DNA of 64,000 nucleotides from Virgibacillus_F necropolis_A (GTDB lineage Bacteria; Bacillota; Bacilli; Bacillales; Amphibacillaceae). The notes beneath the pieces were generated by a model, which was given only the letters and a program-made list of their open reading frames with translations, made no database searches and was not told the DNA's origin. Shown here in pieces: positions 24,965-34,098 of the stretch. Made by a program: the position numbers and the translations under genes. The number at the start of each line of letters is the position of its first letter. Positions within the stretch are counted from its first letter, which is position 1. The DNA lies in assembly GCF_044793635.1 (NCBI RefSeq), contig NZ_CP084992.1, positions 1,798,001 to 1,862,000 on the forward strand, written 5' to 3'.

Positions 24965-27106
24965 ATGAAGAAATTGGTAGCGTTAACATCTACATTAGGT
25001 TTAGCATTATCGTTAGTTTTACCTAGTGCATCTTTTGCAGCAAATACAGAGAACAATGTGAAGAATGACACCATAGAAAATTGGGATGCAGAAAGATATG
25101 GTGATGTAAAAGACATCACTTCTGAACTAAATAAATTATCAAAAGATGAGGACTTCCAAGAAGAAGCACAGGAAAAAATTAGAGAAGCTGCGGAAGGGTT
25201 AGAAGCAAGCGAAACGGATGGCGCATCTACCGCATCAAACGATCAGCAATTCACCTTTGATGGCGGTACGAAGCAATTTCTTGATAGAAATTTAGCGTTT
25301 CAGGAATATACCTTAAGAAGTGTGGGAGAAAACGTGGAAATCTGGGTTGCAAATGACTTAGGCTTCCCTGAGGGAGATCCACGCCCTGATCAGGTTGTCA
25401 CCCAAGAACAAGTGGACAAGCTAGCTGCTGAGTTTGATTCAAATATTTATCCAACGGTAACAAATTTCTTTGGTACTCCTGATTCTCTTACAGGTAGCAA
25501 TGCTGTTTTGGAAGATATAGGCGCTGTACCTGAAGGATATTATGAAAATGGTAACGACAAAATAATGCTATTAGTGAGTAACATTCCAGACGAAAATTAC
25601 ACTGATCCAACTTACCCATTTTTCGTTGCTGGATTCTTCTGGCAAACTCTTGAAATGTACACAGACAGAAATATTATTTCAATTGATTCAAACAACTGGG
25701 AGGAACGTCTGGAAAGTACGTTCTACGGTACAACTATTCATGAAATGCAGCATTTAATTCATGCTGATAATGATAGTGATGAAACTTCATGGTTAAATGA
25801 AGGATTCTCAGGCTTTGCTGAGTACCTAGGTGGCTATGGTCATCCATATGGACATATTAACTTTTTCTTAGACCATCCAGAAAACTCATTAGTAAACTGG
25901 GATGAGCACGTAGACGCTGAAACAGGTCCAGAAACACTTGCAGATTACGGAGTGTCGTACTTGTTTACCCTATATAACTATGAACAATTTGGGGAAGACT
26001 TCATTCTAGATGTAGCAAAAAGTCCATTAAATACGATAGACAGCTATGAACAAGCGTATAAAGATAACGGTATAAACGAGACTTTCCAAAGTGTCTATGA
26101 AAAGTTCGTCGCAGCAGTTTTAATCGATGACCAAGATAATATTAAAGGCAAAAAAGGAATTTATGGATTTGATAGCATTGATTTAAGAGAGGTTCCTGTT
26201 GACGATGGAGAAGTTCGTGGTATGACAGTAAACCTTGATAAAGCAAAACTATATGAAAAAGATGGTGTTCCTGCTTGGGGCGCTGATTACCAAGTACTAG
26301 ACTTCGATAGTAAAATTAAAAACATTACCTTCGATGGTATAGACTTTCTACCAATTCAGTGGGAAACTGTTGCAGACCCTCAAGATGAATCGAATCAAGT
26401 CTTCTGGGGTGGTAATAGCTCAGAAGCTGATAACAATTTAATTTTCAAGGCTGATCTAACAGGTACAACGGATCCTACCCTTACCTTTGATCATCTTAAA
26501 CAAATTGAGGAACAATGGGACTTTGGCGTTGTCCAGGTTTCTACTGACCAGGGTGAAACATGGACAAGCTTAGCTAATGAAAACACTCGCTCCGATGTAG
26601 TAGATGCAGGATATCCTACGATTAAGGAAAATCTTCCTGGCTTCACTGGTGTTAGTGAAAACTGGGCGGAAGAAAGCTTCGATTTATCAGCGTATGTAGG
26701 ACAAGAAGTTTACATTTCCTTCCGTTACCTAACTGACTGGAGCTACCAAGAAGAAGGTTGGTTTGTTGATAATATTGAAATTCCAGAAATTGGACTATCA
26801 TTTGACGGAACAAGTACGGACAGCTTTGTATCAAAATCAGAACTTCTTCAAAACTATGTAAACTATTCGGTTACATTCGTGAATAAGGATAAACATGATA
26901 AATACAAAGTAATGCATATTGATCCATTCAATGTAACCGATAAAGATGCACTGCAATTACGCCAATTGTTTAAGAAAGGTACAAACTATATGACAACTTG
27001 GTATGCGGCACCATCTGATCAACGTAACCCTGTACCATTCGAGTACAGCATTGAATTGAAGGATAATAATGGAAATAACGGAAAACATAAAGGCAACAAT
27101 AAATAA
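24965..27106 (+). CDS. Secreted zinc metalloprotease, InhA/M6-M30-like
   Basis: A 713-residue exported protein with a classical signal peptide ending SFAA near residue 25. A charged propeptide-like segment precedes a gluzincin-type catalytic domain with HEMQHLIH (HExxH) near residue 260 and NEGFSGFAEYLGG shortly after, supplying the third ligand. The region around residues 495-605 (DPTLTFDHLKQ, WDFGVVQVSTDQGETW, GWFVDNIEI) matches the beta-rich domain of immune inhibitor A proteases. The C-terminus is Asn/Gly/Lys-rich. It has a GGGAGG ribosome site and stands alone between a terminator and a divergent operon. The natural substrate is unknown. Confidence 0.85.
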   Translation: MKKLVALTSTLGLALSLVLPSASFAANTENNVKNDTIENWDAERYGDVKDITSELNKLSKDEDFQEEAQEKIREAAEGLEASETDGASTASNDQQFTFDGGTKQFLDRNLAFQEYTLRSVGENVEIWVANDLGFPEGDPRPDQVVTQEQVDKLAAEFDSNIYPTVTNFFGTPDSLTGSNAVLEDIGAVPEGYYENGNDKIMLLVSNIPDENYTDPTYPFFVAGFFWQTLEMYTDRNIISIDSNNWEERLESTFYGTTIHEMQHLIHADNDSDETSWLNEGFSGFAEYLGGYGHPYGHINFFLDHPENSLVNWDEHVDAETGPETLADYGVSYLFTLYNYEQFGEDFILDVAKSPLNTIDSYEQAYKDNGINETFQSVYEKFVAAVLIDDQDNIKGKKGIYGFDSIDLREVPVDDGEVRGMTVNLDKAKLYEKDGVPAWGADYQVLDFDSKIKNITFDGIDFLPIQWETVADPQDESNQVFWGGNSSEADNNLIFKADLTGTTDPTLTFDHLKQIEEQWDFGVVQVSTDQGETWTSLANENTRSDVVDAGYPTIKENLPGFTGVSENWAEESFDLSAYVGQEVYISFRYLTDWSYQEEGWFVDNIEIPEIGLSFDGTSTDSFVSKSELLQNYVNYSVTFVNKDKHDKYKVMHIDPFNVTDKDALQLRQLFKKGTNYMTTWYAAPSDQRNPVPFEYSIELKDNNGNNGKHKGNNK

Positions 27107-27127
27107 TTAACTATTCGCGCCGAATAC

Positions 27128-27166
27128 CTGGCAACCAACGTTGATTCGTTGATTGCCAGTTTTTTT
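27128..27166 (+). terminator. Metalloprotease gene terminator
   Basis: CTGGCAACCAACG and CGTTGATTGCCAG arms are followed by seven T residues, 22 bp after the stop. Confidence 0.88.
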
Positions 27167-27324
27167 CATGAATTATTATTGGTATACTTGCATGAGAGTC
27201 GCTATATTAATATCTTGTCCAATATCCTCGCATTTCCTCCGAATCGCTTATACAAAATAGGTTTTGCTATTTTCGCAATTTCTCGTATAATGAAAAGAAA
27301 TAGAAATCAGACTGGGGGAACACC

Positions 27325-28674
27325 ATGAATAATCAAAACTACAAACTAATAGATCATCTTAAATTTATCATTCCATCATTACTTGGTATTTTCCTATTTA
27401 TGACCCCTGTTCCATCCGGGGATGGGATGACGATTCCAATTGCTTTAATGGCAGGTTGGATCCAAGGACTACTTGCAGGCTACTTATCACTTATTATGAT
27501 GTGGATAATTATTATAACTGCTCTAGGTACAGTTATTGTAAAAATAATTGGTGGTGACAAACTAAATCGTACACCATTTTTCAAACAGCTATTTAACGTT
27601 ACACCGTTTTGGGCATTTACGCGTGTAGTTGCTGCGGTTTTTGCAGTTATGGTCTACTTTAAATTAGGTTCAGAAGTAATTTATGGTGAAAGCACTGGAC
27701 AATTGCTTTTAGGTTCTTTACTTCATGTTTTATTTGCCGTGTTTTTATTTGCGGGTTTATTTTTGCCTTTATTGATGAACTATGGCTTGCTGGATTTATT
27801 TGGCACATTAATGACTAAAATAATGCGCCCACTATTCCGATTACCGGGACGTTCTTCCATAGACGCACTTGCTTCATGGATTGGTGACGGAACGATTGGA
27901 GTACTACTTACTAGTAAACAATATGAGGAAGGCTATTATACCAAGCGTGATGCAGCTGTTATTGCAACTACCTTCTCTGTTGTATCAATTACTTTTACAC
28001 TCGTCGTAATTGAACAAGTTGGTCTCGGAGACATGTTTATCTCATTTTATTTAACGGTAATTATCGCTGGACTGGTTGCTGCATTCATTATGCCGCGCAT
28101 TCCACCTTTATCCAAATATGCAAACACCTATATCAATGACGCAGAAGACGATATGGACGAATCTGCTCCTGAAGGACATAATATGTTAACATATGGCTAC
28201 AAAAAAGCACTTGATCAAGCTAAAAAAGAATCAAGCGTTCTGAAGTTTTTTAAAGAAGGCGGACAAAATATTTTAGACATGTGGATGGGTGTCGCACCAA
28301 TCGTTATGGCAATTGGTCTAGTAGCCCTAATGATCGCAGAGTACACCCCTACCTTTACATGGTTGGGTATGCCATTCATCCCATTGCTCGAACTGATGAA
28401 TATTCCATTCGCTCAAGCAGCCTCCGAAACAATTTTGATAGGTTTTGCTGACATGTTCTTACCATCTATTTTAGCAGCATCTATTGAGGCTGAAATGACT
28501 CGATTTATTATTGCAGCTTTATCTGTTACACAATTAATTTACATGTCAGAGGTAGGTGGCTTGATACTCGGTACAAAAATCCCTGTATCCTTTGTACAAT
28601 TATTCATCATTTTCCTACTTCGCACACTCATATGTTTGCCTATCATTACGTTAATTGCACATATGTTATTTTAA
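27325..28674 (+). CDS. YjiH family membrane protein with gate domain
   Basis: A 449-residue integral membrane protein with about ten helices. It belongs to the YjiH family, which carries the nucleoside-recognition (Gate) domain also found in nucleoside transporters and SpoIIIA/SpmA-type proteins. Typical elements are the paired half-domains beginning LLLPLLMNYGLLDLFG and MGVAPIVMAIGLVALMIAEYTP, plus a polar central loop (~residues 270-310). The transported substrate is not known. A GGGGGAA ribosome site precedes the ATG. The gene is monocistronic with a strong terminator. Confidence 0.8.
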   Translation: MNNQNYKLIDHLKFIIPSLLGIFLFMTPVPSGDGMTIPIALMAGWIQGLLAGYLSLIMMWIIIITALGTVIVKIIGGDKLNRTPFFKQLFNVTPFWAFTRVVAAVFAVMVYFKLGSEVIYGESTGQLLLGSLLHVLFAVFLFAGLFLPLLMNYGLLDLFGTLMTKIMRPLFRLPGRSSIDALASWIGDGTIGVLLTSKQYEEGYYTKRDAAVIATTFSVVSITFTLVVIEQVGLGDMFISFYLTVIIAGLVAAFIMPRIPPLSKYANTYINDAEDDMDESAPEGHNMLTYGYKKALDQAKKESSVLKFFKEGGQNILDMWMGVAPIVMAIGLVALMIAEYTPTFTWLGMPFIPLLELMNIPFAQAASETILIGFADMFLPSILAASIEAEMTRFIIAALSVTQLIYMSEVGGLILGTKIPVSFVQLFIIFLLRTLICLPIITLIAHMLF

Positions 28675-28680
28675 TCACCT

Positions 28681-28713
28681 AAAAGCCGCTTCGACAATGT
28701 CGAAGCGGCTTTT
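28681..28713. terminator. Bidirectional terminator after the YjiH-like gene
   Basis: AAAAGCCGCTTCGACA pairs perfectly with TGTCGAAGCGGCTTTT. It lies between two convergent genes and suits both. Confidence 0.9.
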
Positions 28714-28717
28714 GTTT

Positions 28718-29548
28718 TTAACGAAACCTTTGATTCGTTACTTCCTTAATTTTATCTGTGATTAGTGACGTATCTTTAGGGATTTCTGTGTCTATTTCCT
28801 CTTCCTCAGAACCCTTGATTACTAATGTTTCATCATAACCCATTTGACGGGCAGTTGCTTTCATGAAATCGTAAAAGCTTTGTTTCTTCTCAGGTCCGAC
28901 ATGATAAACACCTGTTACATTATTAAACACCATTTCCTCGAGAACGTTTGTTAAATCTTCAATGTGTACAAAGGATCGAGTTAAATCATCTCTGAAATCT
29001 ATCGGTTTAGTTGACCGTAAATGATAAGATAAACGATCTGTCCGATCATCTAATTTTCCTACCGCATTCTCTCCATAAATCGGTCCCGCTCTCAATATGA
29101 CATAATTAGAAAACTCGTTATCAATTAAACGTTCTGCCTTAACTTTTCCATTTGCATAGTTACTAAAACTATGGTCATCTGGTAAAGTTGATAACGGATC
29201 CTCTTCACTATATGGTCCATCACCATGGGAAAATACAAAGTCCGATGAAATGTAAACCAATTTAGTCTGCGGTGTAAGATGTGTTAATAAGTGCATCAGA
29301 CCTTGATCGGTAAGTTTGTGTTCATTTGGACCACTCATTACAGCCCATACCACAACATCAGGCTTCTCACTTTTAAAAAAATTGGAAAATGATTCTGGTT
29401 CATTTACATCTAACTTATATAAATCATCAAATAAAGCTGGTTCCTTCAAGTACGTTCCAACAACATCTGCTTCTGACGCATGCTTTAACTTCTCGTATAC
29501 GGTTGCCCCTACATATCCACTTGCACCAAATACACATATTTTCATCAT
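28718..29548 (-). CDS. NAD-dependent sugar-nucleotide reductase/epimerase (RmlD-like SDR)
   Basis: A ~276-residue extended short-chain dehydrogenase. The N-terminal GASGYVG is the dinucleotide-binding loop, ISSDFVFS carries the Ser and SNYANGK the Tyr-x3-Lys-like active-site pattern (YANGK). This resembles dTDP-4-dehydrorhamnose reductase and related enzymes, but the substrate cannot be named, and no other nucleotide-sugar genes are adjacent. Two ATGs follow GGAAGGTGA; the first is used. The neighbouring acyltransferase, 15 bp upstream on the same strand, suggests a joint role in decorating a surface carbohydrate. Confidence 0.75.
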   Translation of the reverse strand: MMKICVFGASGYVGATVYEKLKHASEADVVGTYLKEPALFDDLYKLDVNEPESFSNFFKSEKPDVVVWAVMSGPNEHKLTDQGLMHLLTHLTPQTKLVYISSDFVFSHGDGPYSEEDPLSTLPDDHSFSNYANGKVKAERLIDNEFSNYVILRAGPIYGENAVGKLDDRTDRLSYHLRSTKPIDFRDDLTRSFVHIEDLTNVLEEMVFNNVTGVYHVGPEKKQSFYDFMKATARQMGYDETLVIKGSEEEEIDTEIPKDTSLITDKIKEVTNQRFR

Positions 29549-29563
29549 ACTCACCTTCCTATT

Positions 29564-30589
29564 CTATTTATTTAGGTGTGAAGGTTCTGGCTGGTTGTGT
29601 TTACTCCTTTTGTTGGAATTACGCAATATAGATGTTTTACCCTCAATGATTGGTTGTGAAACTACCTGAATAGGTTTACTTGATAATAATAGTACAATAG
29701 CCGCAGCAATTACTGCTAATCCTACTAAATCCATAACGCCATTTACTTCAAATAAATTTGTATCACGGAAAAATTGTACGAAAAATCCATGAAGTAAATA
29801 GACATAAAGTGTTTGAGTTCCATACTTTGTAAGCAAATTATTCTTTGTAGGGATCCATGCTAAAACACTCATTGCCATAGCAGCTGAAGTTGCATAAACG
29901 AGTAAACGGGCAACAACACCAAATTCTGGTAGGCCTAAATCGATATACGACTTCGAAGCTAGTAACCATCCAGAGTTAAAATCTGGTGCGATAAAAATCG
30001 CGATTGCAACAATTGCCATTACTGCTAATGAAGCAAAACGCATACTTTTTCTTTTTAAAAACATCACATGATCTTTTGTTAACCAATACCCGATTAAGAA
30101 GAATGGGAAGAATACAAAGGTCCGTGACAGACTAAATGTGTGGCCTATTTCACCAAAGTACCCAACGATTAAACCTATCCCCACTGCTAATGTCATACTT
30201 ACCAACGGTGGCATTTTCTTGAAAAAATAGAGCAATAGATGCCAGCTAAATAAACTGAATAAAAACCATAATGACCAATGTGGATAGAAGATACCTGTTT
30301 GCCAGTCATTATGACCTAGAAAGAGGTAATATCCTGAATATAATAATTGGAAAATCAAATATGGCAACAACAGTTTTTTCGCTAAATTCATGATATATTT
30401 TTTATTCCCTAGTCCTTTTGCGAAAAATCCCGCTAAAAAAATAAACGCAGGCATGTGGAAAGTATAGATCCACATATATAATGTGTTAATTCCTTGTGAT
30501 CCATCCGTAAACGGCTGAATTAAATGACCAAAAACAACTAAAAATATAAGTGCTAACTTCGCATTATCGAAATATGCAGTTCTTTCCAT
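29564..30589 (-). CDS. Acyltransferase 3 family membrane protein
   Basis: A 341-residue polytopic protein with about ten membrane helices of the acyltransferase-3 (fucose 4-O-acetylase-related) family. The N-terminal motif FDNAKLALIFLVVFGHL contains the conserved His used in acyl transfer, and IYTFHMPAFIFLAGF is the second signature. Such enzymes O-acetylate extracellular sugars or polymers. The C-terminal tail is basic and cytoplasmic. It is followed 15 bp later by the sugar reductase-like gene, so the two probably form an operon. The acceptor is unknown. Confidence 0.82.
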   Translation of the reverse strand: MERTAYFDNAKLALIFLVVFGHLIQPFTDGSQGINTLYMWIYTFHMPAFIFLAGFFAKGLGNKKYIMNLAKKLLLPYLIFQLLYSGYYLFLGHNDWQTGIFYPHWSLWFLFSLFSWHLLLYFFKKMPPLVSMTLAVGIGLIVGYFGEIGHTFSLSRTFVFFPFFLIGYWLTKDHVMFLKRKSMRFASLAVMAIVAIAIFIAPDFNSGWLLASKSYIDLGLPEFGVVARLLVYATSAAMAMSVLAWIPTKNNLLTKYGTQTLYVYLLHGFFVQFFRDTNLFEVNGVMDLVGLAVIAAAIVLLLSSKPIQVVSQPIIEGKTSILRNSNKRSKHNQPEPSHLNK

Positions 30590-30731
30590 TTATCTCATTC
30601 CTTTTATGTTAATATCCTGTGTACCATTACTATACCCGCTTCTTAAAAGAAATACGTAACAATTTAGTAGATTTCATGAGGTTGTTAAAGGAATGTAAAT
30701 GGAATGAAATAAAGAAACTAGCACGTAATAA

Positions 30732-31280
30732 TTGTAAAAGGCTATATTCCCAAAGATTGTTGCTTTATAAGGGAATAGATATATATTGCGGCGTAACTTC
30801 TATCTAAGTTAGATCTGTAGTACTTATAATGAAACAAGTTACTTAGGCAGCCGCAGCCCGTATACACTTCGCGCACCTTAGGGCGGCTGGTGAGCCTCCT
30901 TGTGCTAACGCACTGCGTAGTCTCACCGATGCCTGTCCTCCCGCAGGAGTCTACGTGTATACGGGCTGCTAGTATAATTTTTTGCCAATAACAGCATTCA
31001 TTAGTTAAAAGAAATGACAAAGAATTCTTACGTAAATAGCTTTACCAGTTCAGCATCGTTCCGGGCGGTGACTCCTGCGGGAACAGCACGTGTCCGAAGA
31101 CCCCGCAGAGTGGTTTTCTCGAGGAGGCTAAGGCCGTGCCCTAAGGTGCGCATCCGCCCGGAGCGATCCTGGACGGCAGCAATAGCACATGTTTTTGGAA
31201 ATAAACCTAAACTTACGTCGCATTTTATATCAACTATGAAAAATGAAAGCAACAATGTGTACGAAAAGAGCCTTGTAAAA
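30732..31280. mobile_element. MITE copy B, 533 bp, with perfect 8-bp target duplication
   Basis: The element is 30740-31272, starting GGCTATATTCCCAAAGATTG and ending CAATGTGTACGAAAAGAGCC. It is flanked by identical TTGTAAAA repeats (30732-30739 and 31273-31280). Its left inner module differs from the other copies and is a long hairpin closed by GCAGCCGCAGCCCGTATACAC-type and GTGTATACGGGCTGC-type arms (30848-30970). The right module (ACTCCTGCGGGAACAGCACG, GACCCCGCAG) is shared. There is no transposase. The right duplication merges with the T-tract of the tcyP terminator. Confidence 0.85.
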
Positions 31281-31310
31281 AAAGCCGCTCCTCAATGGAA
31301 GCGACTTTTT
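31277..31310 (-). terminator. tcyP terminator
   Basis: On the minus strand GTCGCTTCC pairs with GGAGCGGC and is followed by seven T residues. The end of this T-tract coincides with the MITE copy B target site. Confidence 0.8.
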
Positions 31311-31316
31311 CTGTAC

Positions 31317-32711
31317 CTATAATGAAGTATCTTTTTCAATTGCCGTTTTATCATGAAACGTTTTTATGTTCAACTTCCCTAATATCCGCGATGATAACGT
31401 TCCGGATAAAATGGAGTCATTCACATTAAGCGCTGTGCGCCCCATGTCTATTAAAGCTTCAATGGATATTAAAAGACCCGCTAATGCTACTGGAAGGTTC
31501 ATAGATGAAAGAACGATTAAAGCCGCGAATGTAGCACCACCACCGACGCCCGCAACTCCAAATGAACTAATACCGATAATTAACACAAGCTGCAAAATGA
31601 ATCCTGGCGTTAATGGATCGATACCAACTGTTGGCGCAATCATAACTGCCAGCATAGCTGGGTAAATTCCTGCGCAACCATTTTGACCAATTGTTGCACC
31701 AAATGATGCTGACATATTTGCTATACCTTGGTCCACACCCAGGGAGTTCTTCTGTGCTTGAATCGTTAGAGGTATCGTTCCTGCACTTGAACGGGATGTA
31801 AATGCAAAACTTAATACTGGCAAAACTTTTTTCAGATACATCATTGGGTTTAAACCAAATACACCAACTAGGACTAGATGAATTATGAACATAACGAATA
31901 GCGCAACATAGGAAGCGATAACAAATTTACCTAATTCAATGATTCCCCCTATATCTGTGTTCGCCACGGTAGTTGCAATCAATGCAAGAATTCCAAATGG
32001 TGTTAACCTGAGAACCATGGTAACGATACGCATAACTACTGCATAAACAGCATTCACGATTCTAGTAAACATTTCTGCATGAACAGGATGTTTTCGACGT
32101 ACTCCCAGGACGGCAACCCCTACAATTATTGAGAAAATTACTACTGCGATAGTTGATGTAGGTCGGTCTCCAGTCATGTCCAGGAATATATTAGAAGGAA
32201 TGAATGATAGAATTTTTTCTGGTGTAGATAAATCTTCCACATCTCCAAGCCGTGATTCCAGCAGCGCTCCCCGATCATTCTCTGCCTGGCCCGCTTCAAT
32301 TTGATTGGCGTTTAAATCGAATAATGCTGCACTTCCAATCCCAACCAAGGCGGCGATCATTGCTGTAGAAACAAGGATTCCAATTATCCATGCAGCCATC
32401 TTTCCTAGTTCTGATGATTTTTCGAGATTGATTATCGATTGAATAATCGACACCATAACGAGTGGCACTACAATCATCATTAACAAGCGAATATATCCCC
32501 GACCGACTACGTTATACCATTCGGTTGTTTCATTTAAAATATCTGACCCGGTGCCATAAGCAGTTTGAAGAATAGCCCCTAATACAATTCCGAGTCCAAG
32601 ACCGGCAAAAACGCGCTTGCTGAATGAGAAGTGCTTCTTTTGCATAAAGATTAAAAGGGCGATAATACCTAGTAAAAGTGCGATGTTAAGCAAAACATAT
32701 ACTAAACTCAT
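31317..32711 (-). CDS. tcyP: L-cystine uptake transporter TcyP
   Basis: A ~464-residue sodium/dicarboxylate-symporter-fold (SLC1) protein with eight membrane helices and two hairpins. It matches TcyP (formerly YhcL), the symporter that imports L-cystine as a sulfur source. Conserved parts include SFAFTSRSSAGTIPLTIQAQ (the first hairpin tip), SASFGATIGQNGCAG and the C-terminal GGGATFAALIVLSSMNLP with DMGRTALNVNDS. The second ATG (32711) is better spaced from GGAGG than the first. It is monocistronic with its own terminator. In B. subtilis this gene is controlled by CymR; no clear operator was identified here. Confidence 0.92.
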   Translation of the reverse strand: MSLVYVLLNIALLLGIIALLIFMQKKHFSFSKRVFAGLGLGIVLGAILQTAYGTGSDILNETTEWYNVVGRGYIRLLMMIVVPLVMVSIIQSIINLEKSSELGKMAAWIIGILVSTAMIAALVGIGSAALFDLNANQIEAGQAENDRGALLESRLGDVEDLSTPEKILSFIPSNIFLDMTGDRPTSTIAVVIFSIIVGVAVLGVRRKHPVHAEMFTRIVNAVYAVVMRIVTMVLRLTPFGILALIATTVANTDIGGIIELGKFVIASYVALFVMFIIHLVLVGVFGLNPMMYLKKVLPVLSFAFTSRSSAGTIPLTIQAQKNSLGVDQGIANMSASFGATIGQNGCAGIYPAMLAVMIAPTVGIDPLTPGFILQLVLIIGISSFGVAGVGGGATFAALIVLSSMNLPVALAGLLISIEALIDMGRTALNVNDSILSGTLSSRILGKLNIKTFHDKTAIEKDTSL

Positions 32712-32791
32712 CGTCATTACCTCCTTTTTCGTAGTTGTTTAATATATGCTTGAAAAAAGTGATTTACACCTTTGGACAAGTTTAATAAAAC

Positions 32792-32822
32792 AAAAAAACG
32801 CTAACATATTTTATGTCAGCGT
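32792..32822 (-). terminator. Terminator of the OsmC-like gene
   Basis: ACGCTGACAT and ATGTTAGCGT arms are followed by seven T residues on the minus strand, ~10 bp after the stop. Confidence 0.85.
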
Positions 32823-32832
32823 AGGCGTTATC

Positions 32833-33273
32833 CTATTTTATTGTTGGTTGAAGTTCCATCTCCACATTGCCCTGTAGCGCACGTGAGATCATACAGCTTT
32901 TCTCCGCTTTGGTAACTAACTTTTCTACTTTGCTGTAATCCGCTTCGGTCGCGCTTGCTGTCAAACTCACAGATGGCTTATGGATGATTTTTTTATAAGT
33001 AAATACCCCATTCGTCACATCCACTATTCCATCAGATTCTAACGACATTTCGTTTAACGGAAGATCTGCTCGTTCAATCATTGCTGCTAAGGTTATTAAA
33101 TAGCAAGTAGCAGCAGCACCTAAAAGCATTTCATCTGGATTCGTACCAACACCAGGTCCGTCCATTTCTGGTGGGATGGAGATTTTCGTTTTTAAATTTC
33201 CCGCTTCTATATATCCTTCACTATTCCTACCGCCTGGCCAGTTTGCTTTAAGTTCAAAAAGATGTTCTGCCAT
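32833..33273 (-). CDS. OsmC/Ohr family protein
   Basis: A 146-residue soluble protein of the OsmC superfamily of thiol peroxidases. The two conserved cysteines are present in AATCYLITL and KSCMISRAL. The spacing and the GPGVGTNPDEMLLGAAATC signature fit the subgroup of small staphylococcal/bacillar OsmC proteins rather than Ohr proper. It probably reduces organic hydroperoxides, but the physiological substrate is not shown. It has a GAGGTG ribosome site and is monocistronic. Confidence 0.85.
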   Translation of the reverse strand: MAEHLFELKANWPGGRNSEGYIEAGNLKTKISIPPEMDGPGVGTNPDEMLLGAAATCYLITLAAMIERADLPLNEMSLESDGIVDVTNGVFTYKKIIHKPSVSLTASATEADYSKVEKLVTKAEKSCMISRALQGNVEMELQPTIK

Positions 33274-33410
33274 ATAATCACCTCTTTCTAAATTTCATTT
33301 TACCGCAATTCTTACCAAATATTAAATGAATGACCTGCTTACTACCAATTGATCTGCTACTGTTATGATAAACGGCTACCCATCGCAATTCAGGAAACTT
33401 AACGAATTTT

Positions 33411-33452
33411 AATCATATAATTATGGTATAATAATACTATAATTATATGATT
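33411..33452. promoter_or_regulatory. Promoter with 14-bp inverted operator arms, toxin-antitoxin operon
   Basis: AATCATATAATTAT (33411-33424) and ATAATTATATGATT (33439-33452) are perfect inverted repeats around a 14-bp core that contains TATAAT (33427-33432). This is the usual layout for autorepression by an antitoxin or toxin-antitoxin complex. The second arm runs directly into the ribosome binding site GGAGGG of the antitoxin. Confidence 0.75.
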
Positions 33453-33468
33453 GGAGGGAATATATATA

Positions 33469-33738
33469 ATGCTAATAAAATCATCAACAACACTACGAAA
33501 TGATTACAATTACATCTCACAGTTAGCTCGTGAAAAAGCAGAGCCAGTTTATATTACAAAAAATGGTGAAGGTGACCTGGTACTCATGGATATAGATACT
33601 TTTGAAAGAAGGGAGAAGATTCTTGAGTTAAAAGAAAAGCTTCTTGAAGCAGAAGAACAACGTTTATCAGGAAAAGATACTATCTCACTCGAAAATGCGC
33701 ATAGGAATCTAAAGGATAAGATTGATGGAAAAATATAA
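33469..33738 (+). CDS. Phd/YefM-type antitoxin
   Basis: An 89-residue antitoxin. The N-terminal ~55 residues fit the Phd/YefM dimerisation and DNA-binding fold (SSTTLRNDYNYISQLAREK, PVYITKNGEGDLVLMDIDTFERR). A long helical C-terminal arm (LKEKLLEAEEQRLSGKD) should wrap the toxin. The ATG at 33469 has GGAGGG at 10 bp; an upstream TTG lies within the operator and is unlikely. It overlaps the toxin gene by 14 bp, giving stoichiometric coupled translation. Confidence 0.88.
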   Translation: MLIKSSTTLRNDYNYISQLAREKAEPVYITKNGEGDLVLMDIDTFERREKILELKEKLLEAEEQRLSGKDTISLENAHRNLKDKIDGKI

Positions 33739-34060
33739 TATAGAATTACTTCCAATAGCAAATGATGATCTTCATGATATTTTTGACTTTATATTGCTTG
33801 ACAACCCAGCTGCTGCAACGAAAATGCTTGAAGCAATTTTTACATCAATAAAACATTTAGAGAACTTTCCTAAAGCAGGTGTTTCACTAACGCAAAATTC
33901 TTTAAAACTATACTCTTTTCGAATGATAACAATTAATCCCTATGTTGTATTCTACCGTTTGATTAACGATAAAGTTTATATTTATCGAGTGCTACATGGA
34001 GCTAGAAATTATACGGAAATACTGGCAAATAATAACCAAATAAACAATAAAGAATTGTAG
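33725..34060 (+). CDS. ParE/RelE-type toxin
   Basis: A 111-residue toxin of the ParE/RelE superfamily. The start matches the family (ELLPIANDDLHDIFDFIL), followed by FPKAGVSLTQNSLKLYSFRMITINPYVVFYRL with the core strand, and ending VYIYRVLHGARNYTEIL, where the basic C-terminal end carries the usual Arg. It could act on gyrase (ParE) or ribosome-bound mRNA (RelE); the sequence alone does not settle this. The ATG at 33725 lies inside the antitoxin gene. A bidirectional hairpin terminates the operon. Confidence 0.88.
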   Translation: MEKYNIELLPIANDDLHDIFDFILLDNPAAATKMLEAIFTSIKHLENFPKAGVSLTQNSLKLYSFRMITINPYVVFYRLINDKVYIYRVLHGARNYTEILANNNQINNKEL

Positions 34061-34062
34061 AG

Positions 34063-34098
34063 AAATAAGTAAACTCCATTCACGAAGTCTACTTATTG
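34063..34098. terminator. Bidirectional terminator after the toxin gene
   Basis: AATAAGTAAACT pairs with AGTCTACTTATT around CCATTCACGA. It lies between the toxin gene and the convergent DUF488 gene. Confidence 0.7.
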
